Shown here: in pieces, positions 15,243-23,564 of the stretch
Position numbering within the stretch: position 1 is the first letter of the stretch
How the letters are laid out: each line of letters starts with the position of its first letter
From: Streptomyces sp. 2131.1
Lineage (GTDB): Bacteria; Actinomycetota; Actinomycetes; Streptomycetales; Streptomycetaceae
Direction of reading: 5' to 3'
Length of the DNA stretch: 64,000 nt
Assembly (NCBI RefSeq): GCF_900105515.1
Contig: NZ_FNSY01000001.1
Span: 4,824,001 to 4,888,000 of the forward strand
The notes under the pieces: model-generated
The model's input: the letters and a program-made list of their open reading frames with translations, nothing else
Told to the model about the DNA's origin: nothing
The model's database searches: none
Program-made: the position numbers and the translations under genes

Positions 15243-16307
15243 ATGGCTTCCCGATCACAGCGTGCAACCAGCGGGCCCGGACGTGCCCCGGCCTCCGACG
15301 GCCGCGTCCGGCGGACGGCGGGCTCCGGACCGGGGCGCCGTCGGCGGACCACGGGCCGCGCGGAGGCGACCGCGGCGGCGCGCTGCCGGGCCGATGCGCT
15401 CATGGCGGGCGGGTACGGGGGACGGGTCGCGCGGTGGGGCGTGGGGGCGGCCCCGGCTCCGGATTCGGGTTCGGCGGCTTCGGACTCGATGGCGCCGGCT
15501 TCGGGTGCGGCGGAAGCCGGGGGCGGTGGTGCGGAGGCGGCCGGGGCCGTGGAGACGGGGATGGCCGGCGCGGTTCCGGCTGCGGCTCCTGTGGGGCGGT
15601 GGGCGGCGGCCGGACTCGCGGTGCGGGAGCGGCTGCCGATGTGGGTGCAGCTCAGGTGCGGCCTGGAGCCGAGGACCCTGGCCGCGCTCGCCGTGGTCCT
15701 GGTCGCCGCCGCCGTGTTCGCCGGGATGCACTTCTGGTCCGGCCGGCCCGAGGGCGTACGCGCTCCGGACGTGGTCGGCGAGGCGGTGCACGCGCCCGGG
15801 CCGGAGGCGGACGCGGAGCCGGAGGACGCGGGCCGGCCCGACCCGTCGCCCGGCGCCGTGCCTACAGCCGGGTCCGGTGGGCAGATCGTGGTGGACGTCA
15901 GTGGGAAGGTGCGCGACCCCGGGCTGCGTCGGCTGCCCTCCGGGTCACGGGTGGACGACGCGTTGACGGCGGCAGGCGGGGCGCGGCCCGGGACGGACCT
16001 GGCGGGGCTCAACCGGGCCCGGGTGCTCGTGGACGGCGAGCAGATCGTGGTGGGCGCCCCGCCGGCCCCGGTCCCGGCCGGCGGCGCGGGCGGACCTGCG
16101 GCCGCCGGGGGCGGCGGGCCGGTGAGCCTGAACGCGGCCACGGCGGATCAGCTGGAGGGCCTGCCGGGCGTCGGTCCCGTTCTCGCCCAGCACATCGTCG
16201 ACTACCGCACTCAGCACGGCGGATTCCGGTCCGTCGACGAACTCCGCGAGGTCAACGGGATCGGTGACCGCCGGTTCGCCGATCTGCGCCCGCTGGTGCA
16301 GCCGTGA
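15243..16307 (+). CDS. comEA: ComEA-like DNA-binding protein (SLBB + helix-hairpin-helix)
   Basis: The 354-residue product has a long Ala/Gly-rich cytoplasmic N-terminal region, a transmembrane helix (LAALAVVLVAAAVFAGMHFW), an SLBB domain (IVVDVSGKVRDPGL...VLVDGEQIVVG) and a C-terminal helix-hairpin-helix pair (SLNAATADQLEGLPGVGPVLA ends the first; VNGIGDRRFADLRPLV the second). In competent bacteria ComEA binds incoming DNA at the membrane. The N-terminal extension is longer than in Bacillus. The ATG is 8 nt after TAGCGT (15229-15234), a -10-like hexamer, favouring this start over the upstream in-frame GTG. Its stop overlaps the comEC start as GTGA. Confidence 0.88.
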   Translation: MASRSQRATSGPGRAPASDGRVRRTAGSGPGRRRRTTGRAEATAAARCRADALMAGGYGGRVARWGVGAAPAPDSGSAASDSMAPASGAAEAGGGGAEAAGAVETGMAGAVPAAAPVGRWAAAGLAVRERLPMWVQLRCGLEPRTLAALAVVLVAAAVFAGMHFWSGRPEGVRAPDVVGEAVHAPGPEADAEPEDAGRPDPSPGAVPTAGSGGQIVVDVSGKVRDPGLRRLPSGSRVDDALTAAGGARPGTDLAGLNRARVLVDGEQIVVGAPPAPVPAGGAGGPAAAGGGGPVSLNAATADQLEGLPGVGPVLAQHIVDYRTQHGGFRSVDELREVNGIGDRRFADLRPLVQP

Positions 16308-18856
16308 GCGCGCCGGACATCCACGCGGCGTCGGGCAGGCGCCTGGGACTCTCCGACCCCCGCCAGGAGGGCCCGGCCGATCTCCGGCTGCTCGGCCCGG
16401 CCGCCGCTGCCTGGGCCGGTGCCGGGCTCGCCCTCGGCGCTCCCGGGCGGTGGGTGGCGATGGGAGCGGGGCTCTGCCTGGGGGCGGCGATGATCTTTCT
16501 GGCCGTGCCGGGTCTGCGGAGGTCACGCAGGGCGGTCCCGGGACTGGACGGGTCTGCCGCCCGGGGAGTACCGGGCGAAGTCTTCGGAGACCCGGTCCGT
16601 GCGCGCCGGCGGCTGCCCGCCACCGCTGCGGCGGCCGTGCTGCTCTGCACAGCGGCGGGAGCGGCGTCCGCCGGGCTGCACGGTGCCGATGTGCGCCGGG
16701 GCCCGGTGCCCGGACTGGCCGGGCAGTTCGCCCGCGTCGAGGCGGAGATCACCCTTACCTCCGATGCCCGGCGTACGTTCCCCCGGGTGCGCGGCGACCA
16801 CAGCACGCCCGCCTCCCTGTTGCTGGACGCGGAGGTCACGCTCCTGACGCGGCCCGACGGCACAGCCTTGCGGCTGCGGACGCCGGTGCTGGTCATCGTC
16901 CCGCCGGGCGGGGCGACGGCCGCCTGGCAGCGGCTGCTTCCCTCCACCCGGCTGCGGATCGACGGGCGCCTGGCGCCCTCGCTGCACAAGGGCGAACGGA
17001 TCGCCGCCGTGCTGCGGCCCGACGGCAAGGCGCCGCCCCGGGTGACCGGGCCGCCCAGCCACCTCCAGCGCACGGCGGGGCGGCTGCGCGCCGGACTGCG
17101 CGAGGCCACCGACGGACTGGGCCCCGACGCACGGGCCTTGCTGCCCGGTCTCGTCGTCGGCGACACGTCACGGGTCACTCCCGAACTGCATGACGCGTTC
17201 CGCGCGACGGACCTCACGCACTTGATGGCGGTTTCAGGTTCAAATCTGTCGATTCTGCTCGTTCTGCTCATCGGGGCGCCCGGCAGAGCGCTGCGTGCCG
17301 AACGCGGGGGACTGGCCCCCAGGTTCGGGATCTCGTTGCGGACGACCGCAGTCCTCGGCGGTGGGCTCACGCTCGCCTTCGTCCTGGTCTGCCGGCCCGA
17401 GCCGAGCGTGCTGCGGGCCGCCGCGTGCGGGCTGATCACACTGCTCGCCATCGGCACCGGGCGGCGCCGGACGCTGATCCCCGCGCTGTGTGCCGCCGTG
17501 CTGCTGCTGGTGCTGTACGACCCCTGGCTGGCGCGCAGTTACGGCTTCGTCCTGTCGGTGCTGGCCACCGGCGCCCTGCTGACCCTCGCCCCGAGGTGGG
17601 GCGAGGCGCTGCGCCGGCGCCGGGTGCCGCCGCGCCTGGCGGAAGCGCTGGCCGCGGCGGCCGCCGCCCAGGCGGTGTGCTCGCCCGTCGTGGTGCTCCT
17701 CGCCTCGCGGGTGAGCCTCGTGGCGGTCCCGTGCAATCTGCTCGCCGAGTTCGCGGTGGCGCCTGCCACGGTCCTCGGGTTCGCCGCGCTGGCCATGGCA
17801 CCGGTGGCGATGCCGTTGGCCGGGCTGCTCGCCCGGGTCGCGGGGTGGCCGGCCGGGTGGATCGCCTCGGTGGCAAGGACCGGGGCGGCGTTTCCCGGGG
17901 CGGAGGCCGACTGGCCCGGAGGCCTGTCCGGTGCGGCGCTGCTGGCCGTACTGACCCTGGTCCTCGTGCCGGTCGCCCGGTGGATGGGCCGCCGCCCCTG
18001 GGTCTGCTCGGCCGCCGCGCTGCTCCTCGTGCTCGCCGTGCTCCGGCCGGCCCCGCTGACGCGGGTACTGACCGGGTGGCCGCCGCCCGGCTGGGCGTTC
18101 GCGATGTGCGACGTCGGGCAGGGCGATGCTCTGGTGCTCGCCGCGGGAAGGGGCTCGGGTGTCGTCGTCGACGTGGGCCCCGATCCCCGGCTCGCCGACC
18201 GGTGCCTGCGCGAACTGGGCGTCAGCCGGATTCCGTTGCTGCTGCTCACTCACTTCCACGCCGACCACGTGCGGGGCCTGCCCGGGGTGCTGCGCGGCAG
18301 GACGGTGGGCGCGATCCAGACGACGAGCCTGGACGAGCCGCCGGAGCAGGCCGCGTTCGTCAGGAGAGCGGCGGCCCGGGCGCGGGTTCCCGTGATGCGG
18401 GCCTCCCCCGGTGAACGGCGCCGGATCGGCACGCTCGACTGGCAGGTGCTCTGGCCGCCGGGTGCGGCGGGGGTGGCCGGGCCCGTCCCGCAGGACCCGA
18501 ACGACGCCAGTGTCACCCTGTTCGTGCGCGCCGGCGGGCTGACTCTGCTGCTGCCGGGCGACCTGGAACCGCCCGCCCAGCAGGCGCTGTTGCGCAGCCA
18601 TCCGGAATTGCCTCGCGTGGATGTGCTCAAGGTCGCCCACCACGGCTCCGCGCACCAGGACAGCGCCCTGCTGCGGGCCGTCCGGCCCAGGTTCGCGCTG
18701 GTGAGCGTGGGCCGGGACAACCCGTACGGGCATCCGGCACCCCGGACGGTCGACGCGCTGACGGGGCAGGGTGCGGTGGTCCTGCGCACCGACAGGGACG
18801 GGGCGATCGCGGTGACGGGCAGGGGGAGAGGGTTGCGGGCGGTGGGGCGGTCATGA
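16304..18856 (+). CDS. comEC: ComEC/Rec2 family DNA-translocation channel protein
   Basis: The 850-residue product has the full ComEC layout: an N-terminal OB-like region, the multi-helix Competence domain (LTHLMAVSGSNLSILLVLL around the middle, followed by many hydrophobic segments) and a C-terminal metallo-beta-lactamase domain with HFHADH (residues 650-655). ComEC forms the inner-membrane channel for single-stranded DNA during natural transformation. GTG start overlapping the comEA stop (GTGA), so the pair is an operon. Streptomyces is not known as naturally transformable, and I see no comEB, comF or pilus genes in the window. Confidence 0.93.
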   Translation: MSAPDIHAASGRRLGLSDPRQEGPADLRLLGPAAAAWAGAGLALGAPGRWVAMGAGLCLGAAMIFLAVPGLRRSRRAVPGLDGSAARGVPGEVFGDPVRARRRLPATAAAAVLLCTAAGAASAGLHGADVRRGPVPGLAGQFARVEAEITLTSDARRTFPRVRGDHSTPASLLLDAEVTLLTRPDGTALRLRTPVLVIVPPGGATAAWQRLLPSTRLRIDGRLAPSLHKGERIAAVLRPDGKAPPRVTGPPSHLQRTAGRLRAGLREATDGLGPDARALLPGLVVGDTSRVTPELHDAFRATDLTHLMAVSGSNLSILLVLLIGAPGRALRAERGGLAPRFGISLRTTAVLGGGLTLAFVLVCRPEPSVLRAAACGLITLLAIGTGRRRTLIPALCAAVLLLVLYDPWLARSYGFVLSVLATGALLTLAPRWGEALRRRRVPPRLAEALAAAAAAQAVCSPVVVLLASRVSLVAVPCNLLAEFAVAPATVLGFAALAMAPVAMPLAGLLARVAGWPAGWIASVARTGAAFPGAEADWPGGLSGAALLAVLTLVLVPVARWMGRRPWVCSAAALLLVLAVLRPAPLTRVLTGWPPPGWAFAMCDVGQGDALVLAAGRGSGVVVDVGPDPRLADRCLRELGVSRIPLLLLTHFHADHVRGLPGVLRGRTVGAIQTTSLDEPPEQAAFVRRAAARARVPVMRASPGERRRIGTLDWQVLWPPGAAGVAGPVPQDPNDASVTLFVRAGGLTLLLPGDLEPPAQQALLRSHPELPRVDVLKVAHHGSAHQDSALLRAVRPRFALVSVGRDNPYGHPAPRTVDALTGQGAVVLRTDRDGAIAVTGRGRGLRAVGRS

Positions 18857-18955
18857 GGGCGTACCCGACGGCGGGGACCTGGCGGGCGGGCTGGGCGGAT
18901 CGGGCGGGCCGGGCGGGCCGGGCAGGCCCGGCTGACTGGGCACTGGCACCCGCGC

Positions 18956-19015
18956 CCCGGACTCCGGAGCCCCGGACTCCCGTGACCCGGACTCCGGAGC
19001 CCCGGACTCCCGTGA
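18956..19015. repeat. Perfect 30-bp tandem duplication
   Basis: Two exact, adjacent 30-bp copies (each beginning CCCGGACTCCGGAGCCCCGG) lie in the 167-bp gap between comEC and the convergent PPOX-fold gene; each unit itself contains CCGGACTCC twice. GGGCGGGC-type runs lie just before (18891-18935). Nothing else is seen in this gap. Confidence 0.7.
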
Positions 19016-19023
19016 TCCCGGGC

Positions 19024-19479
19024 TCAGACCAGCCAGCGGCCGTCGGTCATCAGGTCGCGGTCGGGCTGTTCGTTGGACTCCCGCCAGGCCCTGATCGCGT
19101 GCGGCGTGAAGCGGAGGTACACCCAGCCGGGGCGTCCCCTCAGGTCCCAGGAGAACTTCGCCGCGAAGGCGTCGCCCGCTGCCGTCGGGAGGTCCGTGCC
19201 CTCTACCACTTCGGCCGTCGCCTCGATCATGACCACGTCGCGGGTGTGGCCGAGCGCGATGTGGGCCCGGCCGGCCGGTGTCAGGTTGACCGCCGTCGGG
19301 TTGGTGCGCCGGGTGGCCATCAGGAGGGCCTCCCCGTCCCATACGAACCACAGCGGTACGAGGGTCGGCGCCCCGTCGGCGGAGGCCGTGGACACCCAGG
19401 CGTCCGTGTCCTTCTCCAGGCGGACGAGTACGCCCTGCTTGCGCTGTTCACGGCTGCGGGCCGGTTCCGGGTGAGGCAT
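19024..19479 (-). CDS. PPOX-class (pyridoxamine-phosphate-oxidase fold) F420/FMN-dependent protein
   Basis: The 151-residue product has the split-barrel pattern: LVRLEKDTDAWVSTASADGAPTLVPLWFVWDGEAL (residues about 19-53 in this numbering; only its ends are diagnostic) and TPAGRAHIALGHTRDVVMIEATAEVV, which are typical of F420-dependent PPOX proteins of actinobacteria. Such proteins reduce or bind small molecules with F420 or flavin. The ATG chosen (19479) lies 7 nt after TAGCGT on the minus strand (19487-19492), a leaderless geometry; a GTG three codons upstream is the alternative. It is convergent with comEC and divergent from the arylamine N-acetyltransferase gene. Confidence 0.82.
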   Translation of the reverse strand: MPHPEPARSREQRKQGVLVRLEKDTDAWVSTASADGAPTLVPLWFVWDGEALLMATRRTNPTAVNLTPAGRAHIALGHTRDVVMIEATAEVVEGTDLPTAAGDAFAAKFSWDLRGRPGWVYLRFTPHAIRAWRESNEQPDRDLMTDGRWLV

Positions 19480-19580
19480 GCCGCGCACGCTAACCCGCGC
19501 CCCGGCCGCGCGACACCGTCGCCGGACCTAGGACCAGTGGCGCATGGCGCGGCGCTGTGGCGCCGGCACAGACTGGCTCC

Positions 19581-20387
19581 ATGGACCCCGACCTGCCGCA
19601 GACCATCGACGCCTATCTGGAGCGCATCGGCGCCGACAGGCCGGCACGCCCCGATGCCCAGGCGCTGCGCGAGCTGCAGCTGCGCCACCTCGTCGCCGTG
19701 CCCTTCGAGAACCTCTCCATCCACCTCGGCGAGGACGTCGTGCTGGAGGACGGGGCGCTCCTGGACAAGATCGTGGCCCGTCGCCGGGGCGGCTTCTGCT
19801 ACGAACTCAACGGGGCGTTCGCCGTACTGCTGCGGGCGCTCGGGTTCCGCGTCACCCTGCTTCAGGCCCGGGTGCACGGAGACGGGGGGCGGCTCGGCAT
19901 CCCGTACGACCACATGGCGCTGCGCGTCGGGACGGACGACGGGACCGGGCCGTGGCTCGCCGACGTCGGCTTCGGCGACCACGCCAGGCGGCCGCTCGCG
20001 CTCGACGACCGCGCCGACCACAAGGACCCGGGCGGTACTTTCCGGATCGCGCCGGCACCTGACGCCGAGGAGGCCGGGGACCTCGACGTGCTGTGCGACG
20101 GCAAGCCCCGGCTCCGCCTGGAGATGCGGCCCCGGGTACTGGCCGACTTCCGGGCCGGTGCCTGGTACCACCGGACCTCGCCCGACTCCCACTTCACCCG
20201 GGCCCCCGTCTGCTCGCGCAGCACGGACGACGGCCGCATCACGCTCACCGGGCGCAAGCTCCTCACGACGGTGGGCACCGAGCGCCACGAGACACCGCTC
20301 GCCGGCGACGAGGAGGTGCTCGCCGCCTACCGCGAGCACTTCGGGGTGCGCCTGGACCGGCTCCCCGCGAAATCGGACCTTCGGTAA
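19581..20387 (+). CDS. Arylamine N-acetyltransferase
   Basis: The 268-residue product carries the NAT catalytic triad: Cys73 in RRGGFCYELNG, His111 in IPYDHMALRV and Asp128 in WLADVGFGD. NAT enzymes transfer acetyl (or other acyl) groups from CoA to arylamines and hydrazines in the cytosol, and related enzymes close amide bonds in ansamycin synthesis. Length is normal for bacterial NATs. The ATG (MDPDLPQTID) follows a CAGACT -10-like hexamer by 6 nt; the longer in-frame ORF has no better start. It stands alone, so a xenobiotic or general role is more likely than a cluster-specific one. Confidence 0.93.
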   Translation: MDPDLPQTIDAYLERIGADRPARPDAQALRELQLRHLVAVPFENLSIHLGEDVVLEDGALLDKIVARRRGGFCYELNGAFAVLLRALGFRVTLLQARVHGDGGRLGIPYDHMALRVGTDDGTGPWLADVGFGDHARRPLALDDRADHKDPGGTFRIAPAPDAEEAGDLDVLCDGKPRLRLEMRPRVLADFRAGAWYHRTSPDSHFTRAPVCSRSTDDGRITLTGRKLLTTVGTERHETPLAGDEEVLAAYREHFGVRLDRLPAKSDLR

Positions 20388-20420
20388 CACCTGCGCACAA
20401 GACCAGGCGAGATGCTCTGT

Positions 20421-20450
20421 TTGCCTCGAACACCCCAAGGGTGATCGAAT
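20421..20450 (+). promoter_or_regulatory. Candidate promoter and palindrome upstream of the YceI-fusion gene
   Basis: TTGCCT and TCGAAT are separated by 18 nt. The spacer contains the palindrome CACCC-CAA-GGGTG (20431-20443), which could be an operator. This lies 84 nt before the start codon. Confidence 0.35.
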
Positions 20451-20533
20451 GCATGCTCGTCGGCGGGCCGCTGCTCCGACAAAGACGTCTGCCATCCGGC
20501 CCGAGGTGAGAACGCGCCCGGGAGTGTGTGGAG

Positions 20534-21418
20534 ATGTTCGGCCGTTGGTTCCGAAACAAAGGTGCGACGGGTGCCGCTCGTGGCGGTGCCCTCGCCGGAC
20601 TGATCGTGCCGGACTCGGCCGGTGTCCTCAGCTGCCGGGTGCTCGACCCGGTCAACGAGCCGGTGCCGCTCGCGGAGTTCGTGCTGACGGACCGTGCGGG
20701 GCGCAAGGTGGTCGGGGGCGAGACAGACCCGTACGGCAGCGTCCTCGCCACGGTTCCGGCGGGGGAGTACCGGCTGGCCGTCACGGCGGAGGGCTTCACG
20801 CCCTTCCACGGTGCGGCCACGGTCACCGAGGGCGGCCATGCGAGCCTGGGCGATGTCACCCTCCAGGTCGCCGCGCCGCCGCAGCTGCCCGAGCCGGGCG
20901 ACTGGGAGATCGAGCCCACGCACTCCCAGATCGGTTTCACCGCCCGGCACATCGGGATGGCCCGCATCCACGGCCGGTTCAACACCTTCGCGGGTGCGGT
21001 CCGGATCGCCGACCGCATGGAGGACTCGGCGATGCACGTGGTCATCGACGCCGCGTCCATCGACACCAACGTCCGGATGCGCGACGACCACCTGTGCTCC
21101 AGCGACTTCCTGGACGTCGGCCGCTACCCGACGCTGGAGTTCTACAGCGACCGCTTCGTGCACCGGGGCGGGACCCGGTGGGGTGTGAGCGGTGCGCTCA
21201 CGCTGCACGGGGTGAGCCGCACGGTGACCCTCGACACCCAGTACCTCGGGCTCGGCAACGGGATGGAGGGCGAGTCCCGGGCCGCCTGCCGCGCCACCAC
21301 GCAGCTGCACCGCGAGGACTTCACGCTCACCTGGCAGACGATGCTCGCGCGCGGCATCGCGGTCGTCGGCCCGAGCATCTCCGTCGAGATGGACGTCCAG
21401 ATCGTCCCGAAGGGCTGA
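20534..21418 (+). CDS. YceI family protein with N-terminal carboxypeptidase-regulatory-like domain
   Basis: The 294-residue product has an N-terminal beta-sandwich region (about 30-115; LSCRVLDPVNEPVPLAEFVL ... VPAGEYRLAVTAEGF) of the CarboxypepD_reg/CNA-B type, and a C-terminal YceI lipocalin-like domain (about 120-294; WEIEPTHSQIGFTARHIGMA, GALTLHGVSRTVTL). YceI proteins bind polyisoprenoid-like lipids in a beta-barrel; most are a single domain with a signal peptide. Here I see no signal peptide, and the fusion is unusual. ATG chosen because GGGAG lies 9 nt upstream; a GTG two codons earlier is too close to that site. Confidence 0.85.
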   Translation: MFGRWFRNKGATGAARGGALAGLIVPDSAGVLSCRVLDPVNEPVPLAEFVLTDRAGRKVVGGETDPYGSVLATVPAGEYRLAVTAEGFTPFHGAATVTEGGHASLGDVTLQVAAPPQLPEPGDWEIEPTHSQIGFTARHIGMARIHGRFNTFAGAVRIADRMEDSAMHVVIDAASIDTNVRMRDDHLCSSDFLDVGRYPTLEFYSDRFVHRGGTRWGVSGALTLHGVSRTVTLDTQYLGLGNGMEGESRAACRATTQLHREDFTLTWQTMLARGIAVVGPSISVEMDVQIVPKG

Positions 21419-21440
21419 TCCCCCGCACCGCGGGGCGGTC

Positions 21441-21686
21441 CTACGGGGCCTCCAGCCACCCCTCGTACTCCGCGGCGAAGGCGTCGAGCGCCGCGGCGTC
21501 GAGACGGTGGTCCGGGTCCTCCACGACCACGAGCCACTGGGCGTCCTCGGCGTCGTCCTCGCCTGCCAGCGCGTCCCGGACGAGCTGCGGCTCGTCGGTG
21601 ACGCCGAACCGGTCGGCGAGTTCCTCCGCCGCCTCCTCGGCGGCATCGCGGTCGGGCAGCACCAGGACGTGTCTCTCATCGCTCAC
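21441..21686 (-). CDS. Small acidic protein, conserved hypothetical (81 aa)
   Basis: The product is 81 residues, very acidic (runs such as DRDAAEEAAEELADRF and GEDDAEDAQWLVVVEDPD), with alternating hydrophobic residues that suggest a small alpha/beta domain of ribonuclease-inhibitor-like or RNase E-regulator-like appearance. It starts at ATG (MSDERHVLVLPDRD), with a GGCGGGTGAG stretch upstream. It converges on the YceI-fusion gene (22 bp apart) and diverges from holA. I know of no function. Confidence 0.7.
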   Translation of the reverse strand: MSDERHVLVLPDRDAAEEAAEELADRFGVTDEPQLVRDALAGEDDAEDAQWLVVVEDPDHRLDAAALDAFAAEYEGWLEAP

Positions 21687-21769
21687 CCGCCCATTCTCGG
21701 ATACGAGGGAGGGTGCGGCGGACCCGGCCGCGGCCGGGCTGTCGGTGGCCCGTGGGATGCTGGACGGCG

Positions 21770-22765
21770 ATGGCCACCAGAAGGAATTCCACCGACGACC
21801 CGCTCGCCTCGCTCACGCTCGCCGTGGGTCAGGAGGACCTGCTCCTCGACCGCGCCGTGCAGCAGGTGGTGGCGGCCGCGCGCGCCGCCGACGCCGACAC
21901 GGACGTCCGGGACCTCATGCCCGACCAGCTCCAGCCGGGCACGCTGGCCGAGCTGACCAGCCCCTCACTGTTCGCCGAGCGCAAGGTCGTGGTCGTGCGC
22001 AACGCGCAGGATCTCAGCGCGGACGCGGTCAAGGACGTCAAGAAGTACCTGGACGACCCGGTCGAGGAGATCACGCTCGTCCTGCTGCACGCGGGGGGCG
22101 CCAAGGGCAAGGGCCTGCTCGACGCGGCCCGCAAGGCGGGAGCCCGCGAGGTCGCGTGCCCGAAGACGACGAAGCCGGCCGAGCGGCTGTCCTTCGTACG
22201 GGGCGAGTTCCGCGCGCTGGGGCGCTCCGCGACGCCCGAGGCGTGCCAGGCGCTGGTCGACTCCATCGGCAGCGATCTGCGGGAGCTGGCCAGCGCGGTG
22301 TCGCAGCTCGTCGCGGACATCGAGGGCACGATCGACGAGGCGGTCGTCGGGCGCTACTACACGGGGCGGGCGGAGGCGTCGAGCTTCACGGTCGCCGACC
22401 GGGCGGTCGAGGGGCGGGCGGCGGAGGCCCTGGAGGCGCTGCGCTGGTCGCTGTCCACGGGGGTGGCCCCCGTCCTGATCACCAGCGCGCTCGCCCAGGG
22501 CGTCCGGGCGATCGGCAAGCTGTCGTCGGCGCGCGGGGGGCGGCCGGCGGATCTCGCGCGTGAGCTGGGGATGCCGCCGTGGAAGATCGACCGGGTGCGG
22601 CAGCAGATGCGGGGGTGGACGCCGGACGGGGTCGCGGTGGCGCTGCGGGCGGTCGCGGAGGCGGACGCGGGGGTGAAGGGGGGCGGGGACGACCCCGAGT
22701 ACGCGCTGGAGAAGGCGGTGGTGGCCGTGGCGGGGGCTGCGCGGGGCGGGCGTGGCCCGCGGTAG
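21770..22765 (+). CDS. holA: DNA polymerase III delta subunit
   Basis: HolA (delta) is the wrench of the clamp loader: it opens the beta clamp so that it can be placed on DNA. The 331-residue product has the family pattern: an N-terminal degenerate AAA+ region starting LTLAVGQEDLLLDRAVQQVV, the SLFAERKVVVVRNAQDLS clamp-opening segment, the lid, and the C-terminal helical collar (WKIDRVRQQMRGWTPDGV). No Walker A motif is present, as expected for delta. The ATG is 8 nt after GATGCT (21756-21761), a -10-like hexamer. holA next to rpsT on the opposite strand is a widespread arrangement. Confidence 0.95.
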   Translation: MATRRNSTDDPLASLTLAVGQEDLLLDRAVQQVVAAARAADADTDVRDLMPDQLQPGTLAELTSPSLFAERKVVVVRNAQDLSADAVKDVKKYLDDPVEEITLVLLHAGGAKGKGLLDAARKAGAREVACPKTTKPAERLSFVRGEFRALGRSATPEACQALVDSIGSDLRELASAVSQLVADIEGTIDEAVVGRYYTGRAEASSFTVADRAVEGRAAEALEALRWSLSTGVAPVLITSALAQGVRAIGKLSSARGGRPADLARELGMPPWKIDRVRQQMRGWTPDGVAVALRAVAEADAGVKGGGDDPEYALEKAVVAVAGAARGGRGPR

Positions 22766-22798
22766 TCCGGTGCGGTTTCGCCCCTGTGCGCCGCGGTT

Positions 22799-22860
22799 GT
22801 CCTCAATCGCCGGACGGGCTTGAACTCGCCGTTCATGCGTCCTCAATCGCCGGACGGGCT
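22799..22860. repeat. Two copies of a dispersed Streptomyces intergenic repeat
   Basis: GTCCTCAATCGCCGGACGGG plus two more bases occurs at 22799-22820 and again at 22839-22860. A diverged, inverted relative lies at 43987-44009. I recall this CTCAATCGCCGG family as very common between Streptomyces genes; its role is unknown. The 318-bp gap between holA and rpsT also holds the hairpin at 22930-22964 and no gene. Confidence 0.7.
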
Positions 22861-22929
22861 GGGTTTGCCGCGCGGGCCGTGGGCGTGCCGGCCCGATCGC
22901 GGGCGGGCAGGGCTGAAAGCCCACGCCGA

Positions 22930-22964
22930 AGGCCCCGCTCCCTGGGGAAAGGGTGGCGGGGCCT
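22930..22964. terminator. Bidirectional hairpin between holA and rpsT
   Basis: AGGCCCCGC pairs with GCGGGGCCT (9 bp) across a 17-nt loop. It lies between two convergent genes and could end both transcripts; no clear T tract on either side. Confidence 0.5.
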
Positions 22965-23083
22965 CGGGTTGGACTGGGTGCGTCGCACCCGCGTGGCGAA
23001 CGCAGGTTCGGTGTGCGACGCGGGGGCCGGTCAGGAGCGGGGTAGAGGGCCCGCTTGGTCCGTTCCGGCGGTGATCAGGTCGC

Positions 23084-23350
23084 TCAGGCCTGGAGGGTGG
23101 CAGCCTTGGAGGCCAGCGCCGACTTCTTGTTGGCGGCGGCGTTCTTGTGGATGACACCCTTCGAGACAGCCTTGTCGAGCTGACGGGAGGCGGCGCGAAC
23201 GGCCACGGTGGCCTTCTCGACGTCACCCGCGGCGACGGCCTCGCGGGCCTTGCGGATCGCGGTCTTGAGCGAGGACTTGACGGCCTTGTTGCGCAGGCGC
23301 GCCTTCTCGTTCGTCTTGTTCCGCTTGATCTGGGACTTGATGTTCGCCAC
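23084..23350 (-). CDS. rpsT: 30S ribosomal protein S20
   Basis: S20 is a primary 16S rRNA-binding protein of the small subunit. The 88-residue product has the standard start MANIKSQIKRNKTNEKARLR, the basic helical body and the VSKGVIHKNAAANKKSALAS segment conserved across bacteria. Length is normal. It lies convergent to holA and divergent from lepA; this arrangement is common in actinobacteria and elsewhere. Confidence 0.98.
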   Translation of the reverse strand: MANIKSQIKRNKTNEKARLRNKAVKSSLKTAIRKAREAVAAGDVEKATVAVRAASRQLDKAVSKGVIHKNAAANKKSALASKAATLQA

Positions 23351-23425
23351 GAAAGAGCCTTTTCAGGTTCGTTGGATCTTCGATGTGTGTCCGCGCGGCC
23401 CGAGAGCCACGAGGCACAGCTGTCC

Positions 23426-23456
23426 ACGGTAGCAGGAGCCGTCGGACCGGCCCAAA
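23426..23456 (-). promoter_or_regulatory. Candidate rpsT promoter
   Basis: On the minus strand TTTGGG and TACCGT are separated by 19 nt; the -10 lies about 76 nt before the rpsT ATG. Spacing is slightly long, so this is tentative. Confidence 0.3.
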
Positions 23457-23564
23457 CCGGTCGCCGCCCCGGAGGCGTGGGACGATGGGAGCTACGTACA
23501 GATCCGCCCCGACCCGAACCGACCCGAGACACGGCGTCCGGCGTCTCAAGAATCAGGACCCTGC

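Noticed and set aside
18853..22563. A 1236-residue open frame through NAT, YceI and holA
   Set aside because: Crosses several genes with clear families in another frame; composition is that of a GC shadow.
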